Shown in pieces: positions 10,360 to 22,165 of a DNA stretch of 64,000 bases. The stretch is from Nymphaea colorata (Eukaryota > Streptophyta > Magnoliopsida > Nymphaeales > Nymphaeaceae). The notes beneath the pieces were generated by a model, which was not told where the DNA came from, ran no database searches, and saw only the letters and a list, made by a program, of their open reading frames with translations. Location: assembly GCF_008831285.2 (NCBI RefSeq), contig NC_045145.1, forward strand, positions 8,866,802 to 8,930,801. Direction: 5' to 3'. Each line of letters starts with the position of its first letter. Position 1 is the stretch's first letter. The position numbers were made by a program, and so were the translations under genes.

Positions 10360-11510
10360 AGTTACATCACGTTGCATTTAGGACACCTGGCCTCTTTTTA
10401 AGCATGTTTACAGCCCATCCGTATTGTAGAAGCTTTGGACATTGACTACGAACAACTAATAAGTGTATGCCATCAACACTGAAAAAATGAAGATTATGAA
10501 AGAGGAGGCTTTTAACGTGCATCATCAACCTCACAAAGTAAGTTACTGGTTTCATGCCTACATTTCTTTTGCTACAGATTTTGAGCAGCGGTTTCAAAAA
10601 GATGCAAGCTCTTAGATTTTTTACTTCGTGTAAAAAAGAGATGTTCGGTTATACTTTTTCCTGAGTGTTTGTTCATCTTTTTAGTTTCTATTTATGATTT
10701 TTCTTTAACTTTTAGGCATATGTATCTCCACCAAATAGAATACAATTTTGAACTTGTCTGCACTTAAGGATCTAGAATTTCCACTTAGTTAAGGAGATGA
10801 GGGTATTTTAGGACTTGTATGGTGATTTTGCTTTGATTTCAGCATATTGTATTTTGTGTCTTATTGCTAAGAGGATTATCTAAAACCATTCAAACCAATC
10901 CAACTCGGTCCTGAAAGTGGTTTTTAGGTGGATAGGAGAGTGAGCGATAGAAGTATCAATTTCCCCTTAGCAATCAATGATCTAACCCTTTGCACGAAAA
11001 CCTCAAAACAAATGAATTTGGAGAAGATTGCCGGTGCACAAGACCGATCAAACTTTGTTGGATAGTCGTACATTTAGAGTCTAACAGAGTCCAATCCCAT
11101 AGTTGTCATTATCATGCACTTGATGATTTTACAAAACCCACCACATAGGATTGGTTTATCCTGGGCTTCCTTTGGGAAAAGATAAGAGCTTAACCTATAC
11201 CATTTGTAAAACTTCCAATCAGTTGAGGACTCAACATTTATGGAAAATCGTCACCATTAAACCAACCTTTTTTATAGAAGTCCATATTTTTATAGGAGAG
11301 TTGATGAAGTTCATTTTTCTACCCAACCAACCTATACTGCTTTGCATTCACCCTCTTCTTTAGAGTTGAATTCCTTCCTCCTGGTGATATACCATTTGAT
11401 GTCAAGATTTTATTGTAAAAGTGAAAATTTCAAGTTTGCTTGAAAACATTTTAAAAGTGTCTTCTGACACAATAATGTGGCTTTTCTTCATTCTTAGTAC
11501 GTCCTTGAAT
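10360..11510. repeat. Dispersed repeat C, copy 1
   Basis: Two blocks here match, in inverted and collinear order, blocks at 26.3-27.4 kb. The segment around 10530-10605 (CATTTCTTTTGCTACAG and following) matches the minus strand near 27350-27280. The segment around 11265-11450 (GGTGATATACCATTTGATGT) matches the minus strand near 26560-26390. The middle is too diverged to align by eye. No terminal repeats were recognised, so the element class is unknown. Confidence 0.5.
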
Positions 11511-11589
11511 AGAAGGATAAAATTTCAAGGTTTTGTTGCCAAACAATGGAAGAGGAAACTTGAAAAAATCCTGGATATGAGCAGTAAGG

Positions 11590-12010
11590 AATAATCTTGT
11601 GTTACTTGAAGAGGAATCCTGGCAAAGGGCTCTTATATGTGAAACAAGGGCTTACTATGATCGAAGGGTATTCCGATGCAGACTGGGCAGGATGTTCTGA
11701 CACTAGAAGGTCTACTTCAGTTATTGTGTCTACTTGGGAGGAAACCTTATTGTTTGGAGGAGCAAGAGACAAGATGTGTGTTCCCATTCTAGTGCAGAGG
11801 CTAAGTATATAGCTATTGCTACAGGAGTGTCAGAATTACTGTGGCTGAAAATATTGCTGACTGATATTGGAATAAAGACTGAAGGACCAATGAGGATGTA
11901 CTGTGATAACAAGTCTGCAATCAACTTAGCCAACAACCCTGTGCTACATGATAGAACAAAGCATGTGGAGATTGACCATCACTTCATTCGTGAGAGGATT
12001 GAGTTCTACC
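11590..12010 (+). pseudogene. Copia RNase H fragment
   Basis: Plus-strand remnant of the C-terminal copia RNase [22 protein letters not shown], then after a frameshift near 11720 GGNLIVWRSKRQ, YCDNKSAINLANNPVLHDRT and HVEIDHHFIRERI. The wording is close to that of Cop-3, so it probably belongs to the Cop-1/Cop-3 family. No LTR follows, so it is a truncated piece. Confidence 0.85.
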
Positions 12011-12234
12011 TGGAAGTGGCTTACCTCAGTTTCACTAAATGAAATTACCCTAGATGGGATAAGTTTTGTTTATGCAATTCTACCACGAGCAAGATGAAGG
12101 TCAACTTGCATATCTTCAGCTTCTTTGGGAAGAGGAAGTGCCAAAAAGAGACCAAATCTTCTCTAGCACCAACCCCTTGGCTTAGGAATAAAGTTCATAT
12201 TATAAAAATGAAATGTGAGATGAGAAGCAGATCC

Positions 12235-12372
12235 CCTCTCCTGCATGCAAGCACGACCTCTGGATTGTATATAGCTGGCCACTGTTGATGGCAAGTCAAA
12301 GCGGATAATGAGACAGCATGTTTGAATATCAAGGCCTTCTTCAGCAACGTTGGTTGCAAACAACAGATTAAC
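12235..12372 (-). pseudogene. Dicer-like helicase exon fragment
   Basis: Minus-strand block after an acceptor (CTATTAG|GTTAATC) reading [20 protein letters not shown], then [19 protein letters not shown]. This is the C-terminal superfamily-2 helicase region of Dicer-like enzymes, with motif V-like [10 protein letters not shown] and motif VI QSRGRA. The GLDIQTCCL wording resembles DCL4 most in memory. Motif VI normally continues R-A-R-M, but here the last Arg is Cys. Downstream of 12235 the similarity ends. No other Dicer exons are nearby, so it is a fragment. Confidence 0.75.
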
Positions 12373-12936
12373 CTAATAGAGACCAAGCAAATGTAAGACA
12401 ACAAAGAAACATAAATACAAAAAGCTGTGTTAAGAAGATGATGAAAGTCTTGATGTATTTTTTTTCTTGAAGATGCACTCACAACCAGAATCAGTGTAAC
12501 ATAGTATGACCACATTTTGTTGAAGTTATTAAAACCCAAAATGTCAAAATTCGTGAGTCAGACACAGTCAATCAAGGGGCTAAAAAACACTAGCCATGAC
12601 TAATCAGGATTAGTTGGTTTACTAAAATAAAATCAATAAGGTGTAGAAACACAATATTTGGTGTGCCAAAAGTAATATAAGGCAAAATATTATAATTCAT
12701 CAGAAACGTACCTTTCTGTGTGTGTGTGTGAGAGAGAGAGAGAGTGTGTGTGTGTGTATTGGGAAATTTGAACTTATGATAACCAAACCAAATAGATACA
12801 CAGGCATGTGCACAAATCAATAAAGATAAATGCACACAGTGACACAATATCTTCTTCCCAAGACAACTGATAGTTGTAGATCACAGACTGATCAAAAGGC
12901 ATTATATAAGAAAATTTTGACAGTTGATTAGAAATA
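12373..12936. other. Gene-free stretch with a TG/AG microsatellite
   Basis: A (TG)n-(AG)n-(TG)n tract lies at about 12716-12758. Nothing else was recognised up to the Cop-4 target duplication. Confidence 0.5.
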
Positions 12937-12941
12937 GTAAT

Positions 12942-13169
12942 TGTTGAAATTAGAGGAGTTTATGTTTCTAGGTGGTTCTTTGTAATATTAAAGAGTTATA
13001 AGATCTCTTTAATATTTTATTTATTTTAGATTGATGTACTCTGTAAATCTCCTTTCTACCCTAATCTCTTTATAATAGAGATTAGGGTTAGTGAATAGAT
13101 TGCGTTTCTCTCCCCAACTCTTACGTCTTCAATGCTTTCTCTCTCTCTCCACGTCTCAAGGCTGCAACA
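12942..13169 (+). repeat. 5' LTR of Cop-4
   Basis: 228 bp, TGTTGAAATTAG...GGCTGCAACA. The primer site follows directly. A (CT)n run near its end is shared with the 3' copy. Confidence 0.93.
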
Positions 13170-13183
13170 TGATATCAGAGCCA
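13170..13183 (+). other. Primer-binding site of Cop-4
   Basis: TGATATCAGAGCCA adjoins the LTR. It is one base off the usual TGGTATCAGAGC initiator-Met tRNA site. Confidence 0.8.
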
Positions 13184-13923
13184 GGTTCGTGACTGGCGAC
13201 GTGAAGCGAATAGCCAGTGATAGGCAGCGGACGCCCATGCATCTGGCGACGTGAAGCAAACAGCCGGCGACCCTCCTTCTCCTTTCAGGCTTTATCTCTT
13301 CCACCTCCTTCCCCTTCCTCCGCCTCTTTCTCCTTCACCTCTCGCCTGTTCTAGTTGACTGAATCACAGCAACAGAATAGTGTGGAGGAGTCTATTCATG
13401 CTAGGAGATATACGTGAATAGACTCCAGCCGTGGATTTTCAGAAGTATATATATTATCGCAGCTGTGTGGGAGTCTACGCTGATTAATCGCTTATGGTTT
13501 GATATGTTCTATGATCAAAGCAGCCAAGTGGAGGACTGCTCTCTAGGATTTCTGTGGCAGTTTATGTCAACTGTTTTATCTGTTGTCGTTATTCATGATT
13601 TGTGAAAGATAATCTGTGGTACAGCAGTGTTAGATGCATAAATAGACAAGTTGTTGGTCGGAGCAAATAATACAAGCAATGGGGATTTGTTTTCAGTTGT
13701 GGGCTTGCTGTTAGCAGCATTTTTTTGTCTTCCGATTGCTGTTTTCTTTGTCGTGGGGTTGCTGTCAACTGTTGGACAGCAGTTTCGTTGTTGCTGCGCA
13801 TCTAACGTTGCCGTGTGGGACGTTTGTTCTTGTTGATCAGTCTCTTTTTCAATAGATATATATATATATATATATATATATTCTCTTGCTGGTGGTGGTT
13901 GATCTCTTGTGGACAGATTTATG

Positions 13924-16900
13924 ATGGCAGAAAATCCCAAAACAGACTTTTGTCATGAGCTTAAGAGTGGAGGAAATCCATTCTCTTATGGTTCTACTGT
14001 AAAGTTAGATGGATCTAACTATGGGTTTTGGTGTCGTGTGTTTATGATGTCTATGATTGGACATCAGAAGGAGCATGTTATAGAAGAAAATGAGCTTGTT
14101 GAAAAGAGTGGAAAATATGGTTCATAAAAGGGAGATAATAATATTGTCATGTGGTGGAACATGAATAGTGTGCAACCACAGATTGCATCAACTATTGCAT
14201 ACTATACCTCGGCCAAACAAATGTGGGATTTCTTGAAACAAACTTACTCAAATGACAAGAATGTTAGCAAGATATTGCAGATGGAGGAGGAATTACTTAA
14301 TTTGCAACAGGGTGACCAAAGTCTTGCTCAGTACTTCGCTTCCTTCAAGTCCATCCATGAATGACTTAAAACATTACGTCCCCCATGTCCAACATGTCAT
14401 AAGACTCATGGTGAACAGTCTATGGTTGCGAAGTTTCTACAGGGCCTCTCCCCTGAATATGCAGTAGCAAAGGCTCAGATGCTGACTGGAGCAGAAATCC
14501 CTGACTTAGCTGAAGCCTACAACAGACTCAGTCATCTTGCTGTGACCCTTTCTCAGTCATCTAGTGATATCCATGCCTCTGCCTTGGTAGCCTCAGGAGG
14601 TCGTGGACGCAGATCATTTAGGGGGAGAGGCATAGGTCAAGGGTCAGGAGTAGGTCAGGGGAGATTTCAGTGCACCTATTATGGGAAAATAGGACATTTA
14701 GAAGACAAATGTTGGGATAAACATGACCATCCTTCGCCTGCATTCCTAGGAAGAAATGTTGCATCTAAGCATGGCAAGAATTCTTTACAGTCTCCTATTG
14801 GGTCTGTTCAGGCAGCTTCATCAATTGTAGATGGGTCTTTATCTCCTTCTCACCTTGAGACAGTGACCGTGAGTATCAACAAATCAGAGTATGAGGACTT
14901 CCTAGCACATAGATCTATTCAACCGTCGGCCTCTACAGTCATGATTGACAGTGCTATGTCTGTTGATACTGTCCCACATGATACAGGTACTACTTGGATT
15001 ATTGATTCAGGAGCATCAAGACACTTTTGTAGTAGACCTTCAATGTTTACTGTGCTACACTCATTACCTCAGCCACGTCATGTGAAACTTGCAGATGGTA
15101 GATGGTCACTTATTATGGGTTATGGTGTTATCAAGATTTCTCAGTCTATAACTATTCCTAATGTGTTATATGCTCCGGTTGAACAATTGATTAATGACTT
15201 ACATTGTCATGTTACGTTTGACTATGGTTTATTTTCATTTCAAGATTTGCAAACTGGGAAGACGATTGGTGGAGGCTATGAAAAAGGGGGCATCTACTTC
15301 CTGTCAAATCCAGTGGATATTGCAGCATCATCGATCACCTCACTGTCCTCCTCCTGCCAGTGGCATCTCAGACTTGGTCATCCATTTGTCTCCAAGCTCC
15401 GTCACCTTCTTCCTCATCTTTCAGCACCAGAGTCGTTCCAGTGTGAAGTCTGTCAACTTGGCAAACACACCCAGAGTAGTTATTCATCGAGTCGTAGTCC
15501 GTCCAGTTGTGGACTTTTTTATCTTCTTCATGTTGATGTGTGGGGTCCTAGCAGAGTTGCTAATAGGTCAAGATTTCGGTATTTCCTTGTCATTGTTGAT
15601 CAATATTCTCGAATCACTTGGGTCTTCCTTTTGAAAGAAATGTCTGAAGTAGTATGTATTCTCAAAAATCTTATTATTGAAATAAAGACCCAGTTTGGTA
15701 TTCTTGTTAAAAGCATTCACATTGATAATGCCCTTGAGTTCAAAGCCTCTACCTTAATGAAGTTTTACTCTGATAATGGCATTTGTCCTCAGTTTACTTG
15801 TCATCATACCTCCCAACAAAATTGAGTAGCTGAGTGTAAACATCGTCAACTCTTAAATGTGGCTCGTTCCCTAATGCTTCATACTAATTTACCTGCATAC
15901 TTTTAGGGAGACGCCATACTCACTACCTGTTATTTAACCAACCATTTACCCTCATCCTCCATTGACAATAAGGTTTCCATTAAACTTATGCATCCCCAAC
16001 GACCATTATTTTCAATGGCTCCCAAAGTATTTGGTTGCACATGCTTTGTTCACATACTTGGACCCACACGTGATAAATTGGGTACCCAAGTCATTAAGTG
16101 TATCTTTATAGGCTACTCTAGAAACCATAAAGGCTACAAATGCTTTGATCCATTGACTCAAAAGGAGTATATAAGTGTGGATGTCACATTCTTCAAGTCT
16201 CAACCTTATTATAGCTCCTCTCCCATTCTTACTGAGATGCCACAATCACCAGACCCACTACCTATTCCTCCTATTCCTTTGGAGTCATTCTCGTTTGAAT
16301 CTCCTTCTAAAGAATCTCCGGCTGTAGTGTCCAAGTATCGTGATCCTCCGCTGGTCTACACACGTCGACAGGACCCTTCTCATGATCCTTCGCCAACCGC
16401 TTCTCAGGAGGTAAGTTCATCTGAAGTGAGCATCCCTAGTTCATCTACAATGTACTTTGCATCCTATATCTCATTTTGTGTCTACTGACGGTGTTGAAAA
16501 AAGTATGCAACAGTTTATTCAAGCTCTGGCTGCTCATACAGTTCCTATAGGTCACCAGCGGACTTTATTAGATACCCAATGGAGACAGGCTATGCAAGAT
16601 GAGATGGATGTTTTAGTTCAGCGAGGCACCTGGGAACTTGTTGATCCTCCTTCTCATTGTGACATTGTTGATTCTAAGTGGGTATTCACAGTGAAATACA
16701 ATTCTGATAGTTCTATGGAACGATACAAAGCTCGGTTGGTTGCTAAGGGCTACACGAAGACCTACGGTGTGGATTTCTTTGACACCTTCTCTCCGGTTGC
16801 TCGGTTGGGAACCATTCGTCTTATCATTTCTGTGGTTGTACACCATGACTGGCACATGTATCAGCTTGATGTCAAAAATGTCTTTTTGTATGGTGATCTC

Positions 16901-18033
16901 GATGAGACTGTCTATATGCAACAACCACCAGAGTTTGAACGACAGGGTAGTGTGGCAAAGTGTGCAAGCTGAAGAAAGCTATTTATGGACTCAAGCAGAG
17001 TCCTCGTGCGTGGTTTCACAAGTTCTCTGAGGTAGTCTCACAGTGTGGCTTTGCGAGATCTCCTCTTGATCATTCTCTGTTTATCAAGAAGGCTTCCAGG
17101 GGTATAACCGTTCTAGTGGTTTATGTTGATGATATTATCCTAACAAGTGACTCTAATCAAGAAATTTCTGATGCAAAGTTGTTTCTTCAAAAACACTTTG
17201 TGACGAAAGATCTTGGTCCATTACGATATTTTTTGGGAATAGAAGTTGCTCGCAAAAGGGATGGTGTGGTTCTCTCTCAATGGAAGTATGTTCTTGATTT
17301 ATTGCAGGACACAGGGATGCTAGGAGCTAAACCAACTAATTTACCTATGAATCCACGTACACACCTTCATGATGACCAAACAGAATTAGTGGCTTCTCGA
17401 TCCTACAGTTCCCTTATTGGAAAACTACTCTATGTTACTGTGGCAAGACCAGACATTAGCTTTGCAGTGGGAAAGCTAAGTCAATTTATGAAAAAACCCA
17501 GGAAAGTTCATTGGGATGCTGCCTTGATGGTGGTTAAAGGCAAGACGCTGGAAGTGCAAGCCTATAGTGATGCTGACTATGCTGGCTTAGTCGAAGACTG
17601 GAAGTCTACCACAGGATTTTGTGTATTTGTGGGAGGCAACCTCATATCATGGAGAAGCAAAAAACAAGGCGTGGTGTTAAGATCTAGTACAGAATCTGAA
17701 TACAGAGTTATGGCTCAAACTGCAACAGAAAAGACTTGGGCTAGATCCATGCTATCTAGCCTAAGTGTGTCGATTCCACTTCCTATGAAGATGTATTGTG
17801 ACAATCGAGCAGCCACATACATTGCAAACAATCCAGTTTTCCACGAGAAAACCAAACATGTTGAAGTTGACTGCCATTACATTCGGGATCTCGTTCAAGT
17901 AGGAACCATTGCCACTATTCATGTTCCTTCAGAAGATCAAGCTGCGGATGTCTTCACCAAAGCTCTCCCTGTTGGTGATTTCTCTAAATGTTGTGGCAAG
18001 CTGAGCATGTTTAATATGTATGCTCCAGCTTGA
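13924..18033 (+). pseudogene. Cop-4 gag-pol, broken
   Basis: Starts with MAENPKTDF and runs through gag (YGFWCRVFMMSMIG; LAQYFASFKSIH), the zinc knuckle, protease WIIDSGASRHF (about 14995-15030), integrase HLRLGHP and CEVCQLGKH, the core VDQYSRITW and [24 protein letters not shown] and YVDDIILT (about 17125-17150), then RNase H to ADVFTKALP. Stops lie at 14125, 14362, 15823 and 15904; frame changes lie near 16450-16485 and near 16955. The zinc knuckle reads CTYYGKIGHLEDKC: its second Cys is Tyr. An in-frame loss of about 14 residues removes part of the KGSPGKGLLF-type segment near 17535. Confidence 0.92.
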
Positions 18034-18040
18034 GGAGGAG

Positions 18041-18269
18041 TGTTGAAATTAGACGAGTTTATGTTTCTAGGTGGTTCTTTGTAATATTAAAGAGTTATAA
18101 GATCTCTTTAATATTTTCTTTATTTTAGATTGATGTACTCTGTAAATCTCCTTTCTACCCTAATCTCTTTATAATAGAGATTAGGGTTAGTGAATAGATT
18201 ACGTTTTCTCTCCCCAACTCTCATGTCTTCAACGCTTTTTCTCTCTCTCCACGTCTCAAGGCTGCAACA
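18041..18269 (+). repeat. 3' LTR of Cop-4
   Basis: 229 bp, preceded by the purine tract GAGGAGGAG (18032-18040) and ending GGCTGCAACA before the GTAAT duplication. Differences from the 5' LTR are mostly transitions. Confidence 0.93.
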
Positions 18270-18436
18270 GTAATCATAATAATAATAAGCAGAAGGAGGA
18301 GGAGGCTGCACACACACACAGATAGTGAGAGAAAGAGAGGGAGAGAGAGAGAGAGAGAGAAAGGAAGAAAGAAGAAGAATGTCCAAGTCAACCAACAAGT
18401 CCTCAATCTATGCACTGGCAATTTGGAGGCTAGGGA
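18270..18436. other. Short host stretch with a GA microsatellite
   Basis: Target-site copy of Cop-4, then an (AAT)n-like patch, a (CA)n patch and (GA)n to about 18365. No gene seen. Confidence 0.5.
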
Positions 18437-18470
18437 CTAGTTGGTGGACTAGCAACCAGAGCTTGCTAGT
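18437..18470 (-). mobile_element. Helitron-like 3' terminus (candidate)
   Basis: On the minus strand: ACTAGCAA, a 7-nt loop, TTGCTAGT (perfect 8-bp stem, plus coordinates 18470-18448), then CCACCAA, then CTAG followed by T. Helitrons end in a short hairpin, a few bases and CTRR, inserted before T. The gene fragments at 19.0-24.9 kb all lie upstream of this end and on the same strand, as expected for captured genes. The 5' TC end was not found, so the element length is unknown. Confidence 0.45.
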
Positions 18471-19072
18471 TTAACAGTATAGAATCATAGATTAAAACAA
18501 AAAAATCAATCAAAAACTAAAGAGAGAAGAACAATGAATAAGTTTGTCCATCATTCCATTTTCCTTATCTTTTGAAACATAAGTCCATAGAATGAAAAAT
18601 ATGTAGTTGCTAAATCCTCATCCTACACTTATCATCTCTTTGTCCAACAAAAATGAAGTGTGTAATGATACATCATAGGATGCCCTAAAGTTTGCACATG
18701 CATGATCGGTCTAAAAATGTGTTACATAGAAATATGAGGACATCGCATATTGATTAGCTTGACTAGATTGCTGAACAGTGTTTGGTAGCACAGACAACAT
18801 TATACTTTTACAGTTTTCACTAGCAGCTATGACAAGGCCAAACAGATGCACATGAATGTAACATGTAGGTGTGTGGGGGAGAGGGAGAATCGTACTACAT
18901 CAAACTATAGCTCATGAACAAAAATAGGGATTCAAAGACTACTTGCAGGCAACAACTGCTGGTCTATGATAAAATGGACAAAATATAAAATCTTGGATAT
19001 GAAGTAATGAATAACTAGTTTTACATGTAAAGTCTGCAAGAAAAAAAGGAGTAATTTTTCTAAAAAACTCAC

Positions 19073-19556
19073 GAGCATTTTGGATGTCGATCGCAACCAA
19101 TGACGTATCCGAAACCATGTCTGCTGGCTTTAAAGAACAAGCTCCCAACTAGACAACTGTAACAAAGGTCATACATTTAATTTTACAGAATATGACATTT
19201 CTTTGCCAATACAATAATACTTGATTCCTTCTTCAAAAGCAGAAAAAGGAAACAAACAAGAAAAACACAGGACCGTATAGCGAAGGGCCCCAGCATTGGC
19301 CTCAATCGAGCTCATATCAATATGACAAATCCCAGACAAGCATGTAACGAGATAAATAATTCAACACTAAATTTTCCTTTATTTTTTCAAAAGCTGGTAT
19401 ATGATTTTGCTTGGAAATTTTGATGAGTTGATGCATATGCTGATAACTCAATCTCTCAAACACAGAGGAGGATAATTGTCATTACCAGATAAGCATTTAT
19501 GTTGTAAGCTATAATTTTTACATATTTTTTTTCTTTTACTTTGTGATTCACTTAAA

Positions 19557-19608
<52 letters not shown>

Positions 19609-20594
19609 CCCTGAATCATCGGTACATCCGAGATCATTTTCTGCACACAGTCCTGTGTCTGTGTGACAAGCAAAACACAGCCACACTAGTGTCATTTTAT
19701 ATGACAGCATTTTTCATTATAAACAAACTTTTGTGCATATTCTATCAGTTCTTGAGTACCTTGCTCTTTTTTAATTTTCTGTCCTTTCATGTTTAACTTG
19801 GTCACACACAAATTCCTAAGCTCTGGTCGGAAACTTCTCAAGCAAATTTTGCAAATAGCTTAATAATATTCACCATATCAGCACATTACAAATATGAAAG
19901 TGTTTTCTTGTCCATTCGTTTCCTTGTACATGCATTGGCCTGTGAGGCTCTGACTAGACCTCCTTGAGCACCCCAAAAGAAAAAGCAAGATTGAATGCAT
20001 TAGCCCATCCAGCAAACTCACAACTCAGCAAGCTGAGCTGTTAGTATCAAATCTCCCTCCACTCATCTTTGGTCATTCATGAAAGCTTGGTAGAAATTAG
20101 GTGCAGGAAATAATATCTGAAGCCAGATAACTGTGCAATAGGGTACTAGTTGAACCAAAAAAAAAAAAAAAAAGAAGTGTACCCAGCATAAGTACCTAGG
20201 ACCGGTTCTGTGTTTAATAAGTAGAGAAGAGAATAATTGATCCTTAAAAGTCTCCCCCAACATCTGTTCCACCTGCAAGAAGAGTGGCCAGTAAGAGAAG
20301 AGCAAGAAGCAGAGGTAAATTACAACTTGCACCTTTCCCCTGTTCAGGGATTTTCATACCAATACAACTAGCTGAAATGCCTAATATGAGTTTTACAAAG
20401 ATTCAAATAGAAAAATAAATTTATAAGCAACAGCCTAAAAAAAAATATCTCCTGCAATTCATTAGCAATTTGGAAACAAGGAATACCTGTCGAATATCAA
20501 CTTTGGTCACATGGTCACAGTACTTGCTAAACCGTGTCCAGTAATTGTTCAAAAGACTCTTCCATTCAGTCATACCCGTAGAAATATTGTCCAA
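19073..20594 (-). pseudogene. Organellar-type DNA topoisomerase IA fragment, three exons
   Basis: Three blocks in correct order with consensus splice sites: 20594-20487 (ISTGMTEWKSLL; YWTRFSKYCDHVTKVDIRQ), 20272-20196 (VEQMLGETFKDQLF) and 19156-19073. Joining exon 2 to exon 3 keeps the frame and gives HRTGPSC, then FKASRHGFGYVIGCDRHPKC. This is the C-terminal zinc-ribbon region of the bacterial-type topoisomerase I that plants use in organelles. The first Cys expected in RTCPSC is Gly, so the ribbon is damaged. The catalytic toprim and Tyr domains are absent. A (GA)n tract sits in the second intron at 19561-19605. Identification is from memory of the plant family. Confidence 0.7.
19557..19605. 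repeat. (GA)n microsatellite
   Basis: About 49 bp of nearly uninterrupted GA. Confidence 0.95.
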
Positions 20595-20957
20595 CTGATG
20601 AGATGAAAATAAAGTTAACACTATGTTGGCTACTAATATATTATAGAATATACATATACAACATATATTATACATGTAATATTATAACACATTGGGCAGA
20701 AAATGTGGCAAATTTTTGGTCTTCACACTTTTCTTCCTGCTCACAGGACATAAGTACATGATACATGATACATGCATACCTACATATAGTACATATACAT
20801 ATATGTGTGTGTATTATACATACACACATGTTTCAGTCACTTCTGGTGAATGCATATCCCTGTGTGTATATGCAAATGGCACTGTAGACTAGTTCAGAAA
20901 ACGCAGGTGCAGTCAAGTGATTACATGCAATGCAGTCTGTAGATATCAAGTGCATAC

Positions 20958-21261
20958 CTTCAATGAGGTTGCTGAGAAGAGGTTCCAAAAGTTTATTTTC
21001 TGCCATGATCTTGCTATTTTTTGGACACTTCACCAAGTTGTTTAGGGTCATGTTTGCTTTTTCAGCTACCATTTAATCAGTAGTATTGCATTTTGTTGTA
21101 ATCAAAAGTAGAATGGCACCAGGTCTGGAACCAATTTTCTCACAAAAAGATAAACAGTTCTTTGATAGCTCTAGCAACAATGACACTGCTGCAAGCCATT
21201 CCCCTGGACTTGACATGAGTCTTCCTGCTAATCAGATTGCATGTGCTTGAGAAATCAATTC
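20958..21261 (-). pseudogene. U-box/ARM-repeat E3 ligase exon fragment (PUB43/44-like)
   Basis: A 304-nt exon block bounded by an acceptor (TTGCAG|GAATTG) and a donor (GAAG|GTATGC). In one frame it reads ELISQAHAI, stop, then SSPGEWLAAVSLLLELSK, CEKIGS, stop, then NLVKCPKNSKIMAENKLLEP and LLSNLIEG. The GEWLAAVSLLLELSK...CEKIG...AILL pattern is typical of the armadillo region of plant U-box proteins of the PUB43/PUB44 (SAUL1-like) group. The U-box itself is absent. Two stops (TGA at about 21234-21232 and TAA shortly before the MVAEKAN segment) make it dead. It lies between the mannosidase and topoisomerase pieces on the same strand. Confidence 0.7.
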
Positions 21262-21631
21262 CTGCAACATGAAGAAAGTTATTGTGAGCAAGCAAAAATG
21301 TTAGCAAGCATTACAACTTTCAACAATTGAAGATGAAAAGTTACCAACAAAGATGTTAGCAAGCATTACAAATCTTATGGCATTATCTCTCTTCTCTCTG
21401 TTTGTTTTGGTCATATCTTGAGATTTTACTATGAGAAACAGAAGCATGGTTTAGATAATACATAACAGCACTTTGAAAAAGTAATATAATGAGAAAGTTC
21501 TTTTGTACAACAACCTTTTCAACTTCTACTTGAGCAGGAGTGCACGAACTGATGGTGGAATCCATGTCTGCCCATTTTCAATGATGATCTTATTTCTCAT
21601 CTGGCCTTGTGTCTCCTTAGAGAAGACTAGG

Positions 21632-21810
21632 GGTGAACACGAGTCGAGTCGAGCCCGAGTTCAGTCAGCTTGAACTCGGCTCGACTAAAGAAAACCTTGA
21701 GCTCGACTCGAGTAAGGCTCGACAAACTCGTTTGATACTCACCGTTACTTGTTTATCTCGAGCTCGACTCGATTAAGGCTCGACAAACTCGTTTGAGTAA
21801 CTATATAGTC
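21632..21810. mobile_element. hAT-like non-autonomous element end (partial)
   Basis: Begins TAGGGGTGAACACGAGTCGA and is rich in CTCGAGCTCGACTCG motifs, the look of a widespread plant hAT-type non-autonomous family. A CTCGACTCGAKTAAGGCTCG unit occurs twice (about 21701 and 21763). The other terminus and an 8-bp target duplication were not found, so it is probably truncated. Confidence 0.45.
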
Positions 21811-22165
21811 TATATTATGTCATCATGGTAGGGATTCATTTTTTTCCTTTCTTAATCTTCTACTTTTGCTAATCACGTTATGTTATGGATATGTTATATT
21901 CTTGAAGATGCTACTTTGTATCCTTTGCAAAGTGGAGCTCACCAGTCACCGGATACAGTGGTGGAAAGAATAATGACATCATGCAGGCCCCGGATTTCTT
22001 TTCAAGTTTCCAATGTAATTTCTATGTCAAGGGATACATAATCAGAATCAAAATGGAATGTTCTTGTGACATAGCCTCCTCACCAGGTGAAAAAAAGATG
22101 AAGAAACAACAAGACCAAAGCCAAATTAAAAAATTAAGTACAAAAAGTAGCAGCAGAAAACTCAC

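Larger units (their letters stand above)
12942..18269 (+). mobile_element. Cop-4: complete Ty1/copia retrotransposon
   Basis: 5328-bp element with two LTRs, a primer site, gag-pol and a polypurine tract. It is flanked by the perfect 5-bp target duplication GTAAT (12937-12941 and 18270-18274). By eye the LTRs differ at about 7 positions plus one indel in about 228 bp (roughly 3%), so the insertion is fairly recent. About 735 bp of leader lie between primer site and gag, with a (TA)n tract at about 13855-13880; no gene was recognised in it. All coding capacity is broken. Confidence 0.95.
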
